Part shown: positions 21,609-62,018 of the stretch, one piece after another
Position numbering within the stretch: position 1 is the first letter of the stretch
Layout of the letters: each line of letters starts with the position of its first letter
Assembly (NCBI GenBank): GCA_947650365.1
Contig: OX393552.1
Coordinates: forward strand, 54,084,783-54,148,782
From: Chamaelirium japonicum
Taxonomy: Eukaryota; Streptophyta; Magnoliopsida; Liliales; Melanthiaceae
Direction: 5' to 3'
Length of the DNA: 64,000 nt
Notes under the pieces: model-generated
Database searches by the model: none
What the model was told of the DNA's origin: nothing
Seen by the model: the letters and a program-made list of their open reading frames with translations, nothing else
Translations under genes and position numbers: made by a program

Positions 21609-24600
21609 TTTTTTTTTTTTGGTAGAGAACATTACACTACAAAGGCCACACCGGCACAAAAGATCACTACAGCATGACCCCGGTGTCCTTCATATCGTGC
21701 CCTGCTATCAATTGTAATGACTCAGAAAAATCCTCATACCAAACTTGTGATTGTCTGGAGATTCTGCCTCTCGTAGCTATCTAGTCTGCCACCGAGTTAC
21801 CTTCTCAGAATATGTGAGAAATACGAACATGTCTCCGGAGCTGTATTAAGGCGCGACAATCTTCTAAGATTGGATCAAGAGGCTCATTTGAAAGTAGAAG
21901 TTGGATTGTGGATAGCGAGTCGCCTTCGATCCATAGGGACGACGATGGGAAACTTCTGAGACCCTCTTGCAATCTCGCCCATAATCCCCAGCCTTCGGCC
22001 ACCTGAACAGAAGACAAAGACAACGAGATAGCACCCATACACAAAATATTACCTTGAGAGTTTCTAAAGACAAACCCGGCGGCCGCCCGATGGGAGTGGC
22101 ATTCAAGAGCGCCATTGAAGTTTAGCTTGATTTCGAAAGGCTCAGGCGACATCCATCTCACTATGATGTTAATGGATTCACTGGACTCCGTTCTGATACA
22201 TGTCACTTTCGGTTGATGTGCATAATGGAACTCTTTAAATTCCCACCAAATCTTCTTGACAGTAGTCTGAGGGGACTCATTAGCCAAGTCATAGATGAAA
22301 TGGTTTCTCGCCTTCCAGATATTCCAGATAATAAAGCACAAAATGGAGTTGGTGAATTGTTTAAGTCCTCTCTCAGAGGAAAATTCATAACAAAGAAGGG
22401 ATCGAAGCTCGCTCAAATACTGTGGGGGAAGGACGGGGGCTATCAGATTGCGCAACATCATCCAGACCATTTTCGCCGGGGGGCATAAGAAAAGAATGTG
22501 CTCCGAATTTTCCATGGAGAAATCACATCGAGGGCAACGAAGTGGGACTTGTATGCCGCGACGACTAAGCAATTTCCTTGAGGGAACTATATCATGAATC
22601 ACTTTCCATAGAAAGGCTTTCGGTCTAGGCGGGCAATGCAATTTCCAAAGCAACGTCCACATCCGATCTGTAGAATTAGAGATGTCCTGGACTGTTAAAA
22701 AGTTATAGGCATCACGGACCGAGTATAGTGGTTTCCAATTACAGCCCCAGTAGTATATTTGCTTTGGTCGCCTGGGGAAGATGGGGATCGATAGAACCTT
22801 TGAGACCATATCCTGATGGAAACTAGAATAAAGATGCTCAATATCCCATTGCCCGGAGGGTGACAAAAATTCCTTTACGGCTGAAACCTATCCGAAATTG
22901 TCCATGTTGAGAAAGAAAGCATCACGCAATAGGGAGACCGGCCTGAGCCAAGGGGACATCCAGGGGTCAACATCTGCCGCAGCCCACACAGGTATCCGGG
23001 AATTCATTCGGACCACTGGAATTCCCTCAGAAAGAGCTCGCCAAGCCCAAGAGCATTTGGTTGGATGCTTCCATTGCCAGATATCCTTGGAGGGGTTATA
23101 CTTGCTACGAACAAACCGAACCCAAAGGTTATCTCCGACATTATTCAGAATCTGAAACATTTTTTTCCCATCATAGCCTGACGGAAAGGTTGGAGTCGTC
23201 GAATACCCAGCCCGCCTGTCTCTTTAGAGCGACAAACCGTGTCCCAGTTGGCGAAATGCAAGCCTTTAAGATCATTTATTTTGGCCCACAAGAATTTGCG
23301 AATCTCTTTTTCGATCGAGTTAATAGTGGAAATAGGGACCCAAATATTGGCCAAGAGGTACAACGGCAAGCTTTGGAGAACAGACTTAATTAAAGCCACA
23401 CGTCCGGGAAACGAGAGGAGATGAGCCTTCCATGATTGAATTTTCTGATGGATTGGAGCCGTGATAAACCCAAAATCTTTCATGAGGAGTCTTTTAGCTG
23501 AGATGTGAGCACCTAGATACTTAAAAGGCCCACAAGATTCCTGGATATTCAAAGCATCCAAGATAGCAAGACGGTTGTTCGATCGGGAATTTTTTCCAAA
23601 CAATATGGCAGATGTCTGCAAGTTGACTTTTTGCCCAGAGAGTTTACAATAGGCGTGAACAATACTCATAAAGAGCTGGATGGCTTCGAGTTTAGCTTCC
23701 TAGAAAAGAAGACTATCATCGACATAAGCTAATATCCCTAAAGCCTGGGAGTGGGGCTTAGGACAAACCCCTTGGAGGTTTCCTAAAGCTAGTTGGGCAT
23801 TGATATTATGTATAAGGACATCAGAGCCCAGAATAAACAGATATGGGGCAAGGGGGTCGCCTTGACGAAGCCCGCGCGAGGATCCAAACCAGGGAGTAGG
23901 AGATCCGTTGAGGAGGATAGCAAAAGAGGGAGAAGAGATACATCCCAAAATCCAACGGGTCCATATCGGATGAAAACCCATCTGGGCTAAGACAGCTTCA
24001 ATGAAATCCCAAGACATACGATCATAAGCATTTGCCATGTCCAACTTAAGGGCCATTACATGCTTGTTGCAATGCTCAGTATCCATAGAGTGCAAGGCCT
24101 CTTGAGCAAGCAATATGTTATCAGAAATATTCCTCCCTTGAACGAAAGCACTCTGCTCTGGGGTAACCAGCTTGGGGAGGATTGGTTTTAAATGGGAGAT
24201 GAGAATCCTAGCCACTGTCTTGTAAAGTAGAGTGCAAAGACTAATCGGTCGAAAATGATTCGGGAGCTAAGGATTGTTGACCTTAGGAATGAGGGTAATA
24301 AAAGTCGATTTCCAATTTGAAGGCATACGACTAGTATTAAAAAATGACTCGATGGCATTACAGAAATCATCCCCCACAGCAGCCCAGTTATAGGTGAAGA
24401 ACTCTACTGAGAATCCGTCAGGCCCCGGAGCTTTGTTTCTGAGAAGAGAGAAAAGAACTTGTTTAATCTCGTCCTTTGAAACCATACGGGTAAGAGCTAA
24501 GTTATCCTCTGGGGAGACTAGAGATGGAACGGCCAAAAGCAACGAACTGTCTCCATAAGAAGGAGGGAAATTCCAGACAGCTTTGAAATGACGAGTGAGA

Positions 24601-26700
24601 ATGGCTTCCATATTAACTCGATCTGAGAAGGTAGCCCCGAACTCATCCACAAGGGAGTAAATACAGTTCCTTTTTCGTCGAATTTGGGTTGTCTTATGGA
24701 AGAACTTGGTATTTTGATCCCCACTTTGGAGCCAAGAGATACGAGATTTTTGGCGCCATTTAATTTCTTGAAGATGAAGAAGTTTAATAAAATGCTGATG
24801 AGAACTTTGGAGATCAAGGAATCCGGGCTCCGAAAGGGGACGACGAGATTCGATCTGTTGCAGGAGAAGAATGTGAAATCTCATCTTGTCAATAGACTTA
24901 TCAATATCACCTACATAATGCTTATTCCAGCAAAGGAGAGACGATTTCAAGTCGCAAAGTTTTTGATCTAGAGCTTTACAAGGTAAAATTTGGTTATGAG
25001 AGGGATGTCAGGCAGAAGAGAGGAATTGTTGCCACCCCGGGTGGTCCAGCCAGAAGTTCTCAAATCGGAAGGACGCCTACCTGAGGCGATCCTAGGATGG
25101 AGATTAAGAACGATGGGACAATGGTCCGACACAGCACGGTCAAAATGGGTGATGTGCGCTTTAGGAAAGAGATCAGACCAGAGGTAGTTGCAGAAGGAAC
25201 GATCAAGTCTTTCCAAGACCCGAGTTCTGGGAGCCTGATTGTTTGATCAGGTGAAATTAGGAACCGAGAACTCCAGATTAATAAAGCCGTTTGAGAAAAT
25301 TACATGCTGAAACTCTTCAACTTCCTGGTCGATATGAAACCCAGAGCCTCCACGCTTATCATCAGCGTCCAAAATCACATTAAAATCGCCTCCTATCACA
25401 AGAGGGATGTTCAAGGCATTAAGTTTGGAAATCGAATGCCAAAGGGAGCGTCAAGCACGAAAGTTATTGCTCGCATAGATACCCGCCAGAAGCCAAACTT
25501 CTTGAGGGTTAGAGATCACGCCGGTAACTAGTTGTCTATAATGCGAAAAAAAAAGAAACCCGAAAATTGGAATCTCGCCACAAAGCAAAAATTCCTCCTG
25601 AATGACCAACAACATCAACACAGAAACCATATATGCCAGTCCAAACCGATGCGGTGTAAGACCCAATCCATTGAGAAAGCAGTAATGTGAGTTTCAAGCA
25701 GAATAATCATATCCAGATCATATCTGTTGATCAAAAACTTGCACTGCGAGATCGAAGATTTCCTCTTGATCCCGTGACAGTTCCAAAAAACAATCGACAT
25801 AAAACAAGAAAAGCAAGAGGCGGTCCTCGTCAGGATTGCGACCCACAACCTTGATGCGACTCGGATGGGGGAATAGTTTGCATAACCCCGAGCTCATCCG
25901 TCTCCTTACGCCTCTTCAGGTGGCCCTCACGAGCAGCTACTTCTAATGCATCTGCGGGTACCTCACCGGGGTTAGGAGGATCCGAGTGCTCATCTCCGCG
26001 TTTCGTGCTCATGGTAGCTGATTCCATAAGTATAGTGTCAACCGCCGCACAAGTGAGATCATGACAGATATTGACATCACCTGTGGGCCAGATAGATCTC
26101 TCGGGTCCTTCCGCCGTACTTTTTTTTTCCGTCGGCCCCCCGAGGGGATTCCCTGACTGGAAAAGACTGGCAAGGACCCCGCCTCCACACCGCTCGTACC
26201 AATAGAGCCGTCAACTAAAGGGGAAAGGGGGGAAGAGGGATGAGAGAAGAGATCAGAAACCGGGGTGTGAGGGAACTTCGAGTAAAACTCAGAGGTCGAC
26301 AGAACCGAGAAAGGATTGGTGGACGTGGGAGACAACTGTGGATCATTTATCTTACTGATGGTCGAACTAGAGCCTCCAGTGCCTCGAGACCCGTGTGTGT
26401 CTGGTTTCTCGATAACCTATCGTTTATCCTGCGAACGGGATGAAAGGACTGGAGTCGTTGGGCTAATACCGATGATATTACCCCGCGAGGTAGAAGAATC
26501 CCGGAAGAGATTACTGAGGCTCGAGCGATTACTGGCACCAATAATCGCTCGAATTTCATTTCTCCATCCTCGTGCTGAAAGCATGTACCCAGATGTGGAA
26601 AGATGGCAGAGGCAATGTCTCCTTGGATGAAACATAGGTGGCCTCACTATGAGTAGAGCACAGAATTTGACACTTTTCTGGGAGTTCAACTGCCAAAAAA
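21609..26700 (-). mobile_element. Nearly full-length decayed L1-type LINE
   Basis: On the minus strand the order is: an ORF1-like low-similarity region (about 26690-25850), endonuclease (WNCHGIKRKSS near 25790; SDHCPI near 25110), reverse transcriptase (NKAPGPDGFSVEFF near 24410; GLRQGDPLAPYLF near 23850; YVDD at 23715-23726), a zf-RVT region (LLWKLHCPPRPKAFLW near 22640) and RNase H (LWIEGDSLSTIQLLL near 21900). The 3' poly(A) appears as T's at 21609-21620. The coding sequence is split into at least six frame segments, so it cannot make its proteins. The single longest remaining frame is 21805-22866. No target duplication could be paired with certainty. Confidence 0.9.
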
Positions 26701-26749
26701 AGAAGACAGCCTTATGCTTCTACAAGGAAAGATAAGAGCACTTCATGGG

Positions 26750-26997
26750 TATCCACCAGGGGATAGGAGGGTTGGCAAAGCAACCAATGCTTTTGGTTGA
26801 GGAGGTTGTGGGTTCGACTCTGCCTCCCCTCGATTTACCCAGGACTGAAGTGGGAATTGCTGAGTGTGTCAGGCTTCACTCACGGACACGGACACGGACA
26901 CGGACGGATTAGTCCGAGCTCGAAGCGGGCCTTTGCCCGAAAGGTTTTGGTACATGGACACCCACTGATCTTTGGAAAAAAACATAAAAAAAAAAGC
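26750..26997 (+). mobile_element. tRNA-derived SINE with target-site duplications
   Basis: The head contains a tRNA-like region with GTGGGTTCGACTC, a good pol III B box. The body ends in A-rich sequence (26976-26995). The direct repeat GCACTTCATGGG (26738-26749) and GCACTTTATGGG (26998-27009) flanks it, with one mismatch. A (GGACAC)n run lies at 26882-26902. It abuts the 5' end of the LINE. It differs in sequence from the SINE at 8263. Confidence 0.8.
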
Positions 26998-27308
26998 GCA
27001 CTTTATGGGCACAAGTTGAAACATCAATCTGTGATACCATCCAATTGAAAGGGACTGGTTTCAAAGATTGAATGGCGAAGGGTAGGGGTGTGCAGGATCC
27101 AAACCAATGTTGATCAGTTTCGACACATTCAATGGATTGGATTTGATTGAGTTTTTTAAAAACCGATATGGTTGGACCGGTTGATGGATTTGTAAATTTA
27201 AAACCAAACCAAACTGACATTTATATACGTATAATATTTCATTAAATATACCATATGCCCTCATATACCCTTGCTATCAACAACCTTTGCAATACTGTAG
27301 GATGGCTC

Positions 27309-28140
27309 AAAATCAGTTAAAAAACTTACTTTAACAATGATTATTTTTTAAATAAGTTTTTAAATCATTGTTACTTACTTAAAAAATAATCATTGTTATC
27401 CCTTAAGTAAGTTTTTTAACTGATTTTGTCAGGCCCTCAGTTACAATGATAAGAATGAGGCCCTCAGTTACTTAAGTGTGTTCAAACTAGGGGTGGCAAT
27501 AGGTCGTGTCAGGTTGGGTTCGTGTCAAGTCTAGCTTCGGGTCGGGTCCAAAACCCCTAGACCTGGATCCGACCCGTTTAACTGAACATGTCTAAACCCT
27601 AAACCATACCCGACCCGCTTATAAACGGGTAGACCCGATAAGACCCGTTTACCACACGGGTTTATTCAGTTGACCCAATCCGACTCTACCTGACCCGACC
27701 TGATATGACCTGCTGGTAGCCTTATACTACATACTACAGTATCGGATCGCGGGTAGACTCGACCCAACCTGTTGAATTTTAAACAGATTTTCCCGGGTCT
27801 ACTGTGTCCAGACGCTAAACCAGGACCCGACCCATTTATTAAACGGGTCTACCGTGTTAGCCCGTTTATGATCCAAACCCGTTTAACCCAGACCCGCTAA
27901 CTTCGTGTCGGGTCCGAAATTGCCAGCCCTAGTTCAAACCGATATGGTTGACCCTCAGTTAACCGATATGGTTGGCCAACATAAGACTTAAGAATAAGGC
28001 CTAGTCTATTTTGTCAGGCCCTCATACTTGAGGCCTAGTGATTGATAACAATGATTATGATTATTTTTTAAAGTAAGTTACAATGATTTAAAAACCTACT
28101 TAAGTAATTGAGGGCCTCATTCTTATCAGGCCCTCAGTCT
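27309..28140. repeat. Foldback repeat region split by an hAT-like MITE
   Basis: An inner hairpin pairs 27309-27350 with 27379-27427 (AAAATCAGTTAAAAAACTTA and its complement). Further out, GATAAGAATGAGGCCCTCA at 27450-27468 is the exact inverse of 28107-28125, and TTTTTTAAAGTAAGTT-like words recur near 28065. This marks a larger foldback element whose centre received the hAT-like MITE at 27488. Confidence 0.6.
27488..27931. mobile_element. hAT-like MITE, copy 1
   Basis: The ends TAGGGGTGGCAAT and ATTGCCAGCCCTA are inverted repeats. GTTCAAAC, an exact 8-bp duplication, flanks them at 27480-27487 and 27932-27939. Ends of this kind with an 8-bp target are typical of hAT elements. The 444-bp interior is built of ACCCGACCCG and CGGGTC words and has no frame. 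The element family has further copies at 58286 and 57341. Confidence 0.85.
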
Positions 28141-28506
28141 ATTTAGTCAGGCGCAATTGCTCTTCGAGAACAATGCTAAGCCAAACACGGCCTAAGTGTG
28201 TTCAAACGGTTGCTGAGAAGAAATCACCTTTAGAAGTCGAAGCGAGATTAGTAAGACCGATTCTCGAAGTTGAATTCTCCACCTCCCATAACGAATTCCG
28301 CCAATAGCGCTCACACACGTGCGATGCGGAAGCAGAAGCAGTAGCCACGATGAGCGCACTGCCCGCTTGTGACCAAAGTGCCCTTGCGCATCACAGGCGA
28401 TATTAGATCCCACTATTGGAATGATTGCCCTGTTGATTCTTACCCTTCACACAAAAATGATTATTCTGTGGGACATGTTACATATGTCTATGAATTGATG
28501 CCATTT

Positions 28507-57080
<28,574 letters not shown>

Positions 57081-57154
57081 GGGAGAGGTTTTCCCAACGG
57101 ATAGCTGGCTAATCTATACCGTATAAAAATATTTTTTTAAAAAAATTTCTTGGT

Positions 57155-57690
57155 TTTTTTTATTCTTCAAAATATTATTAAAAATTTAAATATTTAACTA
57201 AATAGCAGTTGAGCAAAACTATTTACCAATCTAGCGCTCTACAGCCATGTGGTATGTCAGTGCCGTGACGCGAGTCGCGGGATTTTTTTTTTTTTTTCCG
57301 TTTCAAGTATAACCCAGTATTAGGATTATAATATTTAATCTAGGGTTGGCAATTCTGGACCCGACACGACCCATTGCCACCCCTAGTTTAAACCCAGTAT
57401 TTTGGATACCAAGTTTAATCAAAGCCCCATTGTATAACGTTTCCATACTTAGCCGTTTTCTTGTTGGATTTTGGGTAAACTCGATATCCATAATACCGGG
57501 TTTAAATCCAGTAATCCAAATATCGGGTTCTACTTGAAACAGAAAAAAAATAAAATATTGCGACTCCCTTTACGACGCTGACATGCCACGTGGTTGTCAG
57601 AGCGCTAGATTGGTAAATAGTTTCGGTCAACCGCTATTTAGTTAAATAAATAATTTTTTAATAATATTTTGAAAAAAAGCCCTTTTCTTG
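57155..57690. repeat. Foldback element upstream of the D27-like gene
   Basis: Nearly the whole element is an inverted repeat: arms from about 57155 to 57420 and about 57440 to 57690 pair through CAAAATATTATTAAAAA, TTTACCAATCTAGCGCTCT and TTTCAAGTA-type words. It starts about 75 bp upstream of the D27-like ATG at 57080, so it may overlap the promoter or leader. A small hAT-like deletion derivative is inserted in its left arm (57341-57385). Confidence 0.7.
57341..57385. mobile_element. 45-bp hAT-like MITE deletion derivative
   Basis: It consists of little more than the two ends, TAGGGTTGGCAAT and ATTGCCACCCCTA. Flanks are ATTTAATC and GTTTAAAC. The related foldback copy at 56173 has one uninterrupted GTTTAAAC-like site (GGTTTAAACCC near 56271), which shows the empty site. 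Confidence 0.7.
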
Positions 57691-58285
57691 GGTAATTAGT
57701 CCTAAATCCCTACCAAGGTCTTAATTTAAGCTTAGACACGATTAGTTAGGATATTGCCTAAAGTCCCTCCCTAAGAGCATATTTGTACATTAAGTCCCTA
57801 ACTATAGGAAAGAGTATACATTCGTCTCTAAAAAAAAGTATCAATTAGTCATCAACAAAAATATTTATTCGTCAGGTGACACTGCACACGTAGTAGTTGT
57901 TATAATGATATCACTGTAATAAGAGTATCCATTCAGCTGATTGCTACTCTTACCAAACCGAATTGATACTTTTGCTATAGTAAATTCACTGGAACAACTA
58001 TAGTGAAATCACTGTAGCAAAAATCAATTCGCTAAATTGATGCTCAGTGAAATCACTATAGCAATCGCTACATGCGTTGTGTTAACCGGTGAATGTATAT
58101 TTTTGTTGATGAGGAATGATATTATTTTGGAAGGCGAATGTATACTCTTCCTATAATTAGGGAGGTTGAAACGTAGCCTGAAGTGACATAAAAGGAGGAC
58201 CAATATTGGCCCATTTTCAAATTGCCAGGTGCCAGTGCACTCTGTAGTCCAAACTGCACCGGATTCAACAGGGGGAACTAGATGC
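57691..58285. other. Spacer between the D27-like and PPR genes
   Basis: AT-rich and intergenic, shared upstream region of two divergent genes. No exon is recognised. Words like CACTGTAGCAA and ACTATAGCAATC recur loosely near 57950-58070. Confidence 0.5.
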
Positions 58286-58738
58286 TAGGGGTGGCAATGG
58301 TCGTGTTGTGTCGGGTTCGTGTCGTGTCGTGTCCAAAACCCCTAGACCCAGACCCGACCTGTTTAACTAATCGTGTCTAGATCCTAAACCCATACCCGAC
58401 CCGCTAATAAACGGGTAGACCCGATAAGACCCGTTCACCACCCGAGTCTATTCAGTTGACCCGATCCGACCCAATCCGACTTGACCCGGCCTGACCCGAA
58501 AGACCCGCTGATATTATATATTATAGTATCAGATTGCGGATAGACCTGACTCGACCCGACTCGACACAACCCGTTGAATACTAAACGGGTCTTCCCGGGT
58601 CTACCGTTCAAGACCCTAAACCCGGACCCGGACCCGGACCCGGACCCGAACCCGAACCCGAACCCGTTTAGCCCTGACCCAGACACAATCTAACTTCGTG
58701 TCGGGTCTGCCGTGTCGGGTCCGAAATTGCCAGCCCTA
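58286..58738. mobile_element. hAT-like MITE, copy 2, just upstream of the PPR gene
   Basis: TAGGGGTGGCAAT at the start and ATTGCCAGCCCTA at the end. The flanks CTAGATGC (58278-58285) and CTAGACGC (58739-58746) are an 8-bp duplication with one change. It is 453 bp, with a CGGACC run at 58625-58650. It ends 71 bp before the PPR start codon, so it probably forms part of the promoter or leader. Confidence 0.85.
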
Positions 58739-58809
58739 CTAGACGCGCACCCCGACTCCAGAGGAGACCCCCTTCTTCTCTCACTAAACCACAGAGACAG
58801 ATAGAGACC

Positions 58810-60340
58810 ATGGCGAAAAACCCGATCCGGGCACTGCCGTCGGTGACGGCGGTGATCAGATGGGTGTGCACGGCTCCGACGGCGGAGATGGAGACGCCTT
58901 CGGCGGCGTTTTCGGCGGAATGGAAGCCGCTGTACCGGCGGCTGTCGCCGTTGGGCGGCGCGCCAAACGGGAGCGTGGCGGAGACGCTGGACCGGTGGTT
59001 GATGGAGGGGGGGAAGGTGAGGGCACCCCATTTCATGAGGCATGTCAGGGAGCTCCGCAAGTACCGCCGCCACAAGGAAGCCCTGGAGGTCAGCCCTTAA
59101 CATGTTATGATCTTTCCATTGTATTAATGGCAGATAAGAGTTGTGAATTAGATGTGGACATGGATGAACAGAACCCAATTTAGGGGTACTTAGTTGTAGG
59201 AGATATATTCACTTCTCCGTCTTCTACTATGCAACAATTGAAATTCTTGAAGTCAATTTGCATGAGTAGTAATTCTTATTAGGACTTGATTTCTTGCACT
59301 CTCAGATGATGGATTGGATGGAAACGAATGGTTTAGAAATGAGTATTGGAAGTCACGCTGTACGCCTAGATCTCATATCAAGAGTTGAGGGAATAGATTC
59401 CGCAGAGAAGTACTTTTCGAGCCTCCCAGATCCTGCCAAGTACTGTGGAGCCTACGGAGCTCTCCTGAACTGTTACTGCAATGAGAACATGGCGGACGAA
59501 GCCATTGCCCTTTACGAGAAGATGAAGGAGCTGAACTTAGCCTTCAATACCCTTGTGTACAACAACCTAATGAGCCTCTATACGAGGTTAGGGCAGCTAG
59601 AAAATATCCCAAAACTATTCCAAGAAATGAAAGCATGTAATATCTTCGCAGATAATTGCACATACAGGATCGTGATGAAAAGCTGTGCCTTGATGAATGA
59701 CATTGATTCTGTTGAGAAACTTGTACAAGAAATGGAAGGTATCCAAGGTGCCTTGGATTGGTTCACATACTGTCATCTGGCTGCCATATACAATTCAGTC
59801 GGACTTTTCGAGAAAGCTGTGACTGCCGTCAGGAAGGCCGAGTTAGTCATTGACAGCCATGACTTGTCACCGTTCCGTTTCCTTATAAGCTTATATGCGG
59901 GAGCAGGTAATCTATCGGAGGTCAAAAGGGTATGGAATCTGCTGAAATCCAGGATTCAGAAGCCGAACAACAGTCATCCGGTGCCCACCAACACGAACTA
60001 TCTCATCATGCTTCAGGCCCTGAAGAAACTCGATGACATCAATGCCCTGAAGCAGTGTTTTGAGGAGTGGGAAGCTAGTTGTGTAAACTACGATATAAAG
60101 TTGGTGAACACAGTGATAGCGGCTTACTTGAGAAAGGATATGTTGGAAGAAGCAGAATCGCTGCAGGAAACGGCTACAGAGAAGGGCGCACGATCCGACA
60201 TACAAACATTTTCACTGTTTATTGACTACTACTTGAAGAGTCGCGATTTTGAGTTGGCTTGGAAGTGTTCGGAGGTAGCTACTAATATGGTGAAACGAGG
60301 GCAAACAAAGCTATGGAAACGAGACGATCGGTGTTTCTGA
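58810..60340 (+). CDS. P-class pentatricopeptide repeat protein, probably mitochondrial
   Basis: Exons 58810-59088 and 59306-60340 join in phase 0 (GAG|GT donor, CTCAG acceptor) and give 437 residues. The start (MAKNPIRALPSVTAVIRWVC) is basic and free of acidic residues, as in mitochondrial presequences. The body is a run of degenerate 35-residue helical hairpins from about residue 95, for example VYNNLMSLYTRLGQLENIPK near 175. No E, DYW or SMR tail follows. Length and the RWLMEGGKVR-type N-terminal region match the small P-class group of plant PPR proteins. By family it would bind organelle RNA; the target is unknown. An hAT-like MITE lies immediately upstream. Confidence 0.92.
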
Positions 60341-61692
60341 CAATTTTTTGAGTAAGTAAGGTTGTGGATTGAATTAGTATGAGATTTTGAAGATACTCGA
60401 TTTCTGAGATTATCAACTGCTTCATTGAAAGACTTTCGGTTGGCCGACTCGGATGTGATTCAAATGGGATGTGGAACTGAGAAGGCTATGTATTGTTGTT
60501 TTTATTTTCCCAAAACTTTGAAAAACTCTCTGAAACTCTGATGCCTTGATTGTCTTCGGTTTTGCAGTTTAAAATTCTCTGAATTTTTGAAAAGTTCACA
60601 TACAGTTCGCCCCAATGAAAAGCCGCATGAATTATTCTCCAAAATATTTCTCGCTCCGGATGTAATTGAATAATTCCCGGATTATTCACGAATTCTATGA
60701 ATCATTTCATGAATTTATCGTATTTTGTGAATTTTTTTTATTAGTATCTACTGAGATGTATTTATGTAAAATTGCTCACTGTAACTTAATATATTTTATG
60801 CTTATGTTTTTGAACTTTTGTTAAACTTTTCCTAATCTTCTGTATTTTCCCGAACTCCCTCACTCACCAAATTATTTTTATTAGAATATTTTTATAATTA
60901 TATCATGGTTTTAGATTCTGAAATGTACTATTAGCAATTTTCTTCTGACAAGATTTGTTACCAAGTCAATAAAACTTCTTGAGAATAATACCATTTCAAT
61001 TTCAGTAATGATGTTTGGGATGTTTTTTTTTTTCATTAAATGAATGGCACTAACTGCCCTGTACCAATTCAATATACTTATTTTTCCGTGTATTGATTCT
61101 GATTTGTTTCTTGAACTTGCGTTTGAAAGAAATAACATATACCATTGTCTCAATAAGCATGATCAACTTTATCAGGCATCTTCGAACACATTATCTCTGT
61201 TAAGAGTATTCATGTGTATGGCTGTGTGCAAAAGTCAGTGATTAGTTATTCCAAGCAGCAAACTAGTTTAGATGGCTGCTTTGTTACTTTTGCAGAATAT
61301 GATGCTAAAAATTGAGGCTTAAGTTTTTTGTGTCACCAAAAGTAGGTGAACTATTTATTCCAGCGTTGAGACTGTCTACCTCCAAGGTAATTGTCGGAAA
61401 AGCTACCATTCCAAGTGCTCTAACATTATACACACGCACTGGTCTCATAGGCCTTGTGTTGTTGGAGAAAAATTGGAAATGAGCTATTAACCTTTCAATA
61501 TATAATATTCTTCAACTTTGAGATGGTCTGTGTCTCGCAACAAACTTTTTGCAGAAATACCATGTTAATTCTTCGTGATTGCGTCTCTACCCTAATTACC
61601 CCCATCTTTTACTTTCCAACTTTAGATTGATATTTTTCGAGTAGAGGTAGCTAATCTTACATCTATATGCAGGGTTCTTTCCTTTTTACATC
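60341..61692. other. Spacer after the PPR gene
   Basis: AT-rich, with the PPR 3' UTR at its start. No exon is supported. A possible acceptor (ATATGCAG) at 61666-61673 precedes the citrate synthase start codon and may end a leader intron, but no leader exon was located. Confidence 0.5.
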
Positions 61693-62018
61693 ATGGCAAC
61701 GCGGCAACTTTTTTTCCGAAATACCCTAGCGTTGTTCTACAACTACAAGCAACTTCCCATCCAAAGAATGCTTGACTTTGATATCCTTTGTGGTTAGGAT
61801 TGATGCCTTTCTTATACCCCATTGATTAGATGTATATACATTGCCATTTTGATGGCCGGATTATATCATTACACAATGAGATTGTAATGACCTCCATCTT
61901 CTTTACAGGCAGCAGGCAGGGAAACACCTTCTGTTGCTGGAATAATTAATCCTGGTTCTGAGGGGTTTCAGAAATTATTCTTTGGTCAAGAGGAAATAGC
62001 CATTCCAGTTCATTCAAG
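61693..62018 (+). CDS. ACLB: First two exons of ATP-citrate synthase beta chain, partial or decayed copy
   Basis: Exon 1 (61693-61792) and exon 2 (61916-62018) join across GT-AG sites in phase and encode 67 full codons: LFYNYKQLPIQRMLDFD, then RETPSVAGIINPGSEGFQK and LFFGQEEIAIPVHS. This is the N-terminus of plant ATP-citrate lyase subunit B (about 608 residues), which with subunit A makes cytosolic acetyl-CoA from citrate. A donor (AG|GTGACT) follows exon 2. No third exon is seen in the remaining 1982 bp. Exon 1 has several residues that differ from the normally invariant start (for example MATRQLFFRNT where MATGQLFSRTT is usual), while exon 2 is unchanged. It is either a gene continuing beyond the window behind a long intron, or a fragment. 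Confidence 0.75.
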
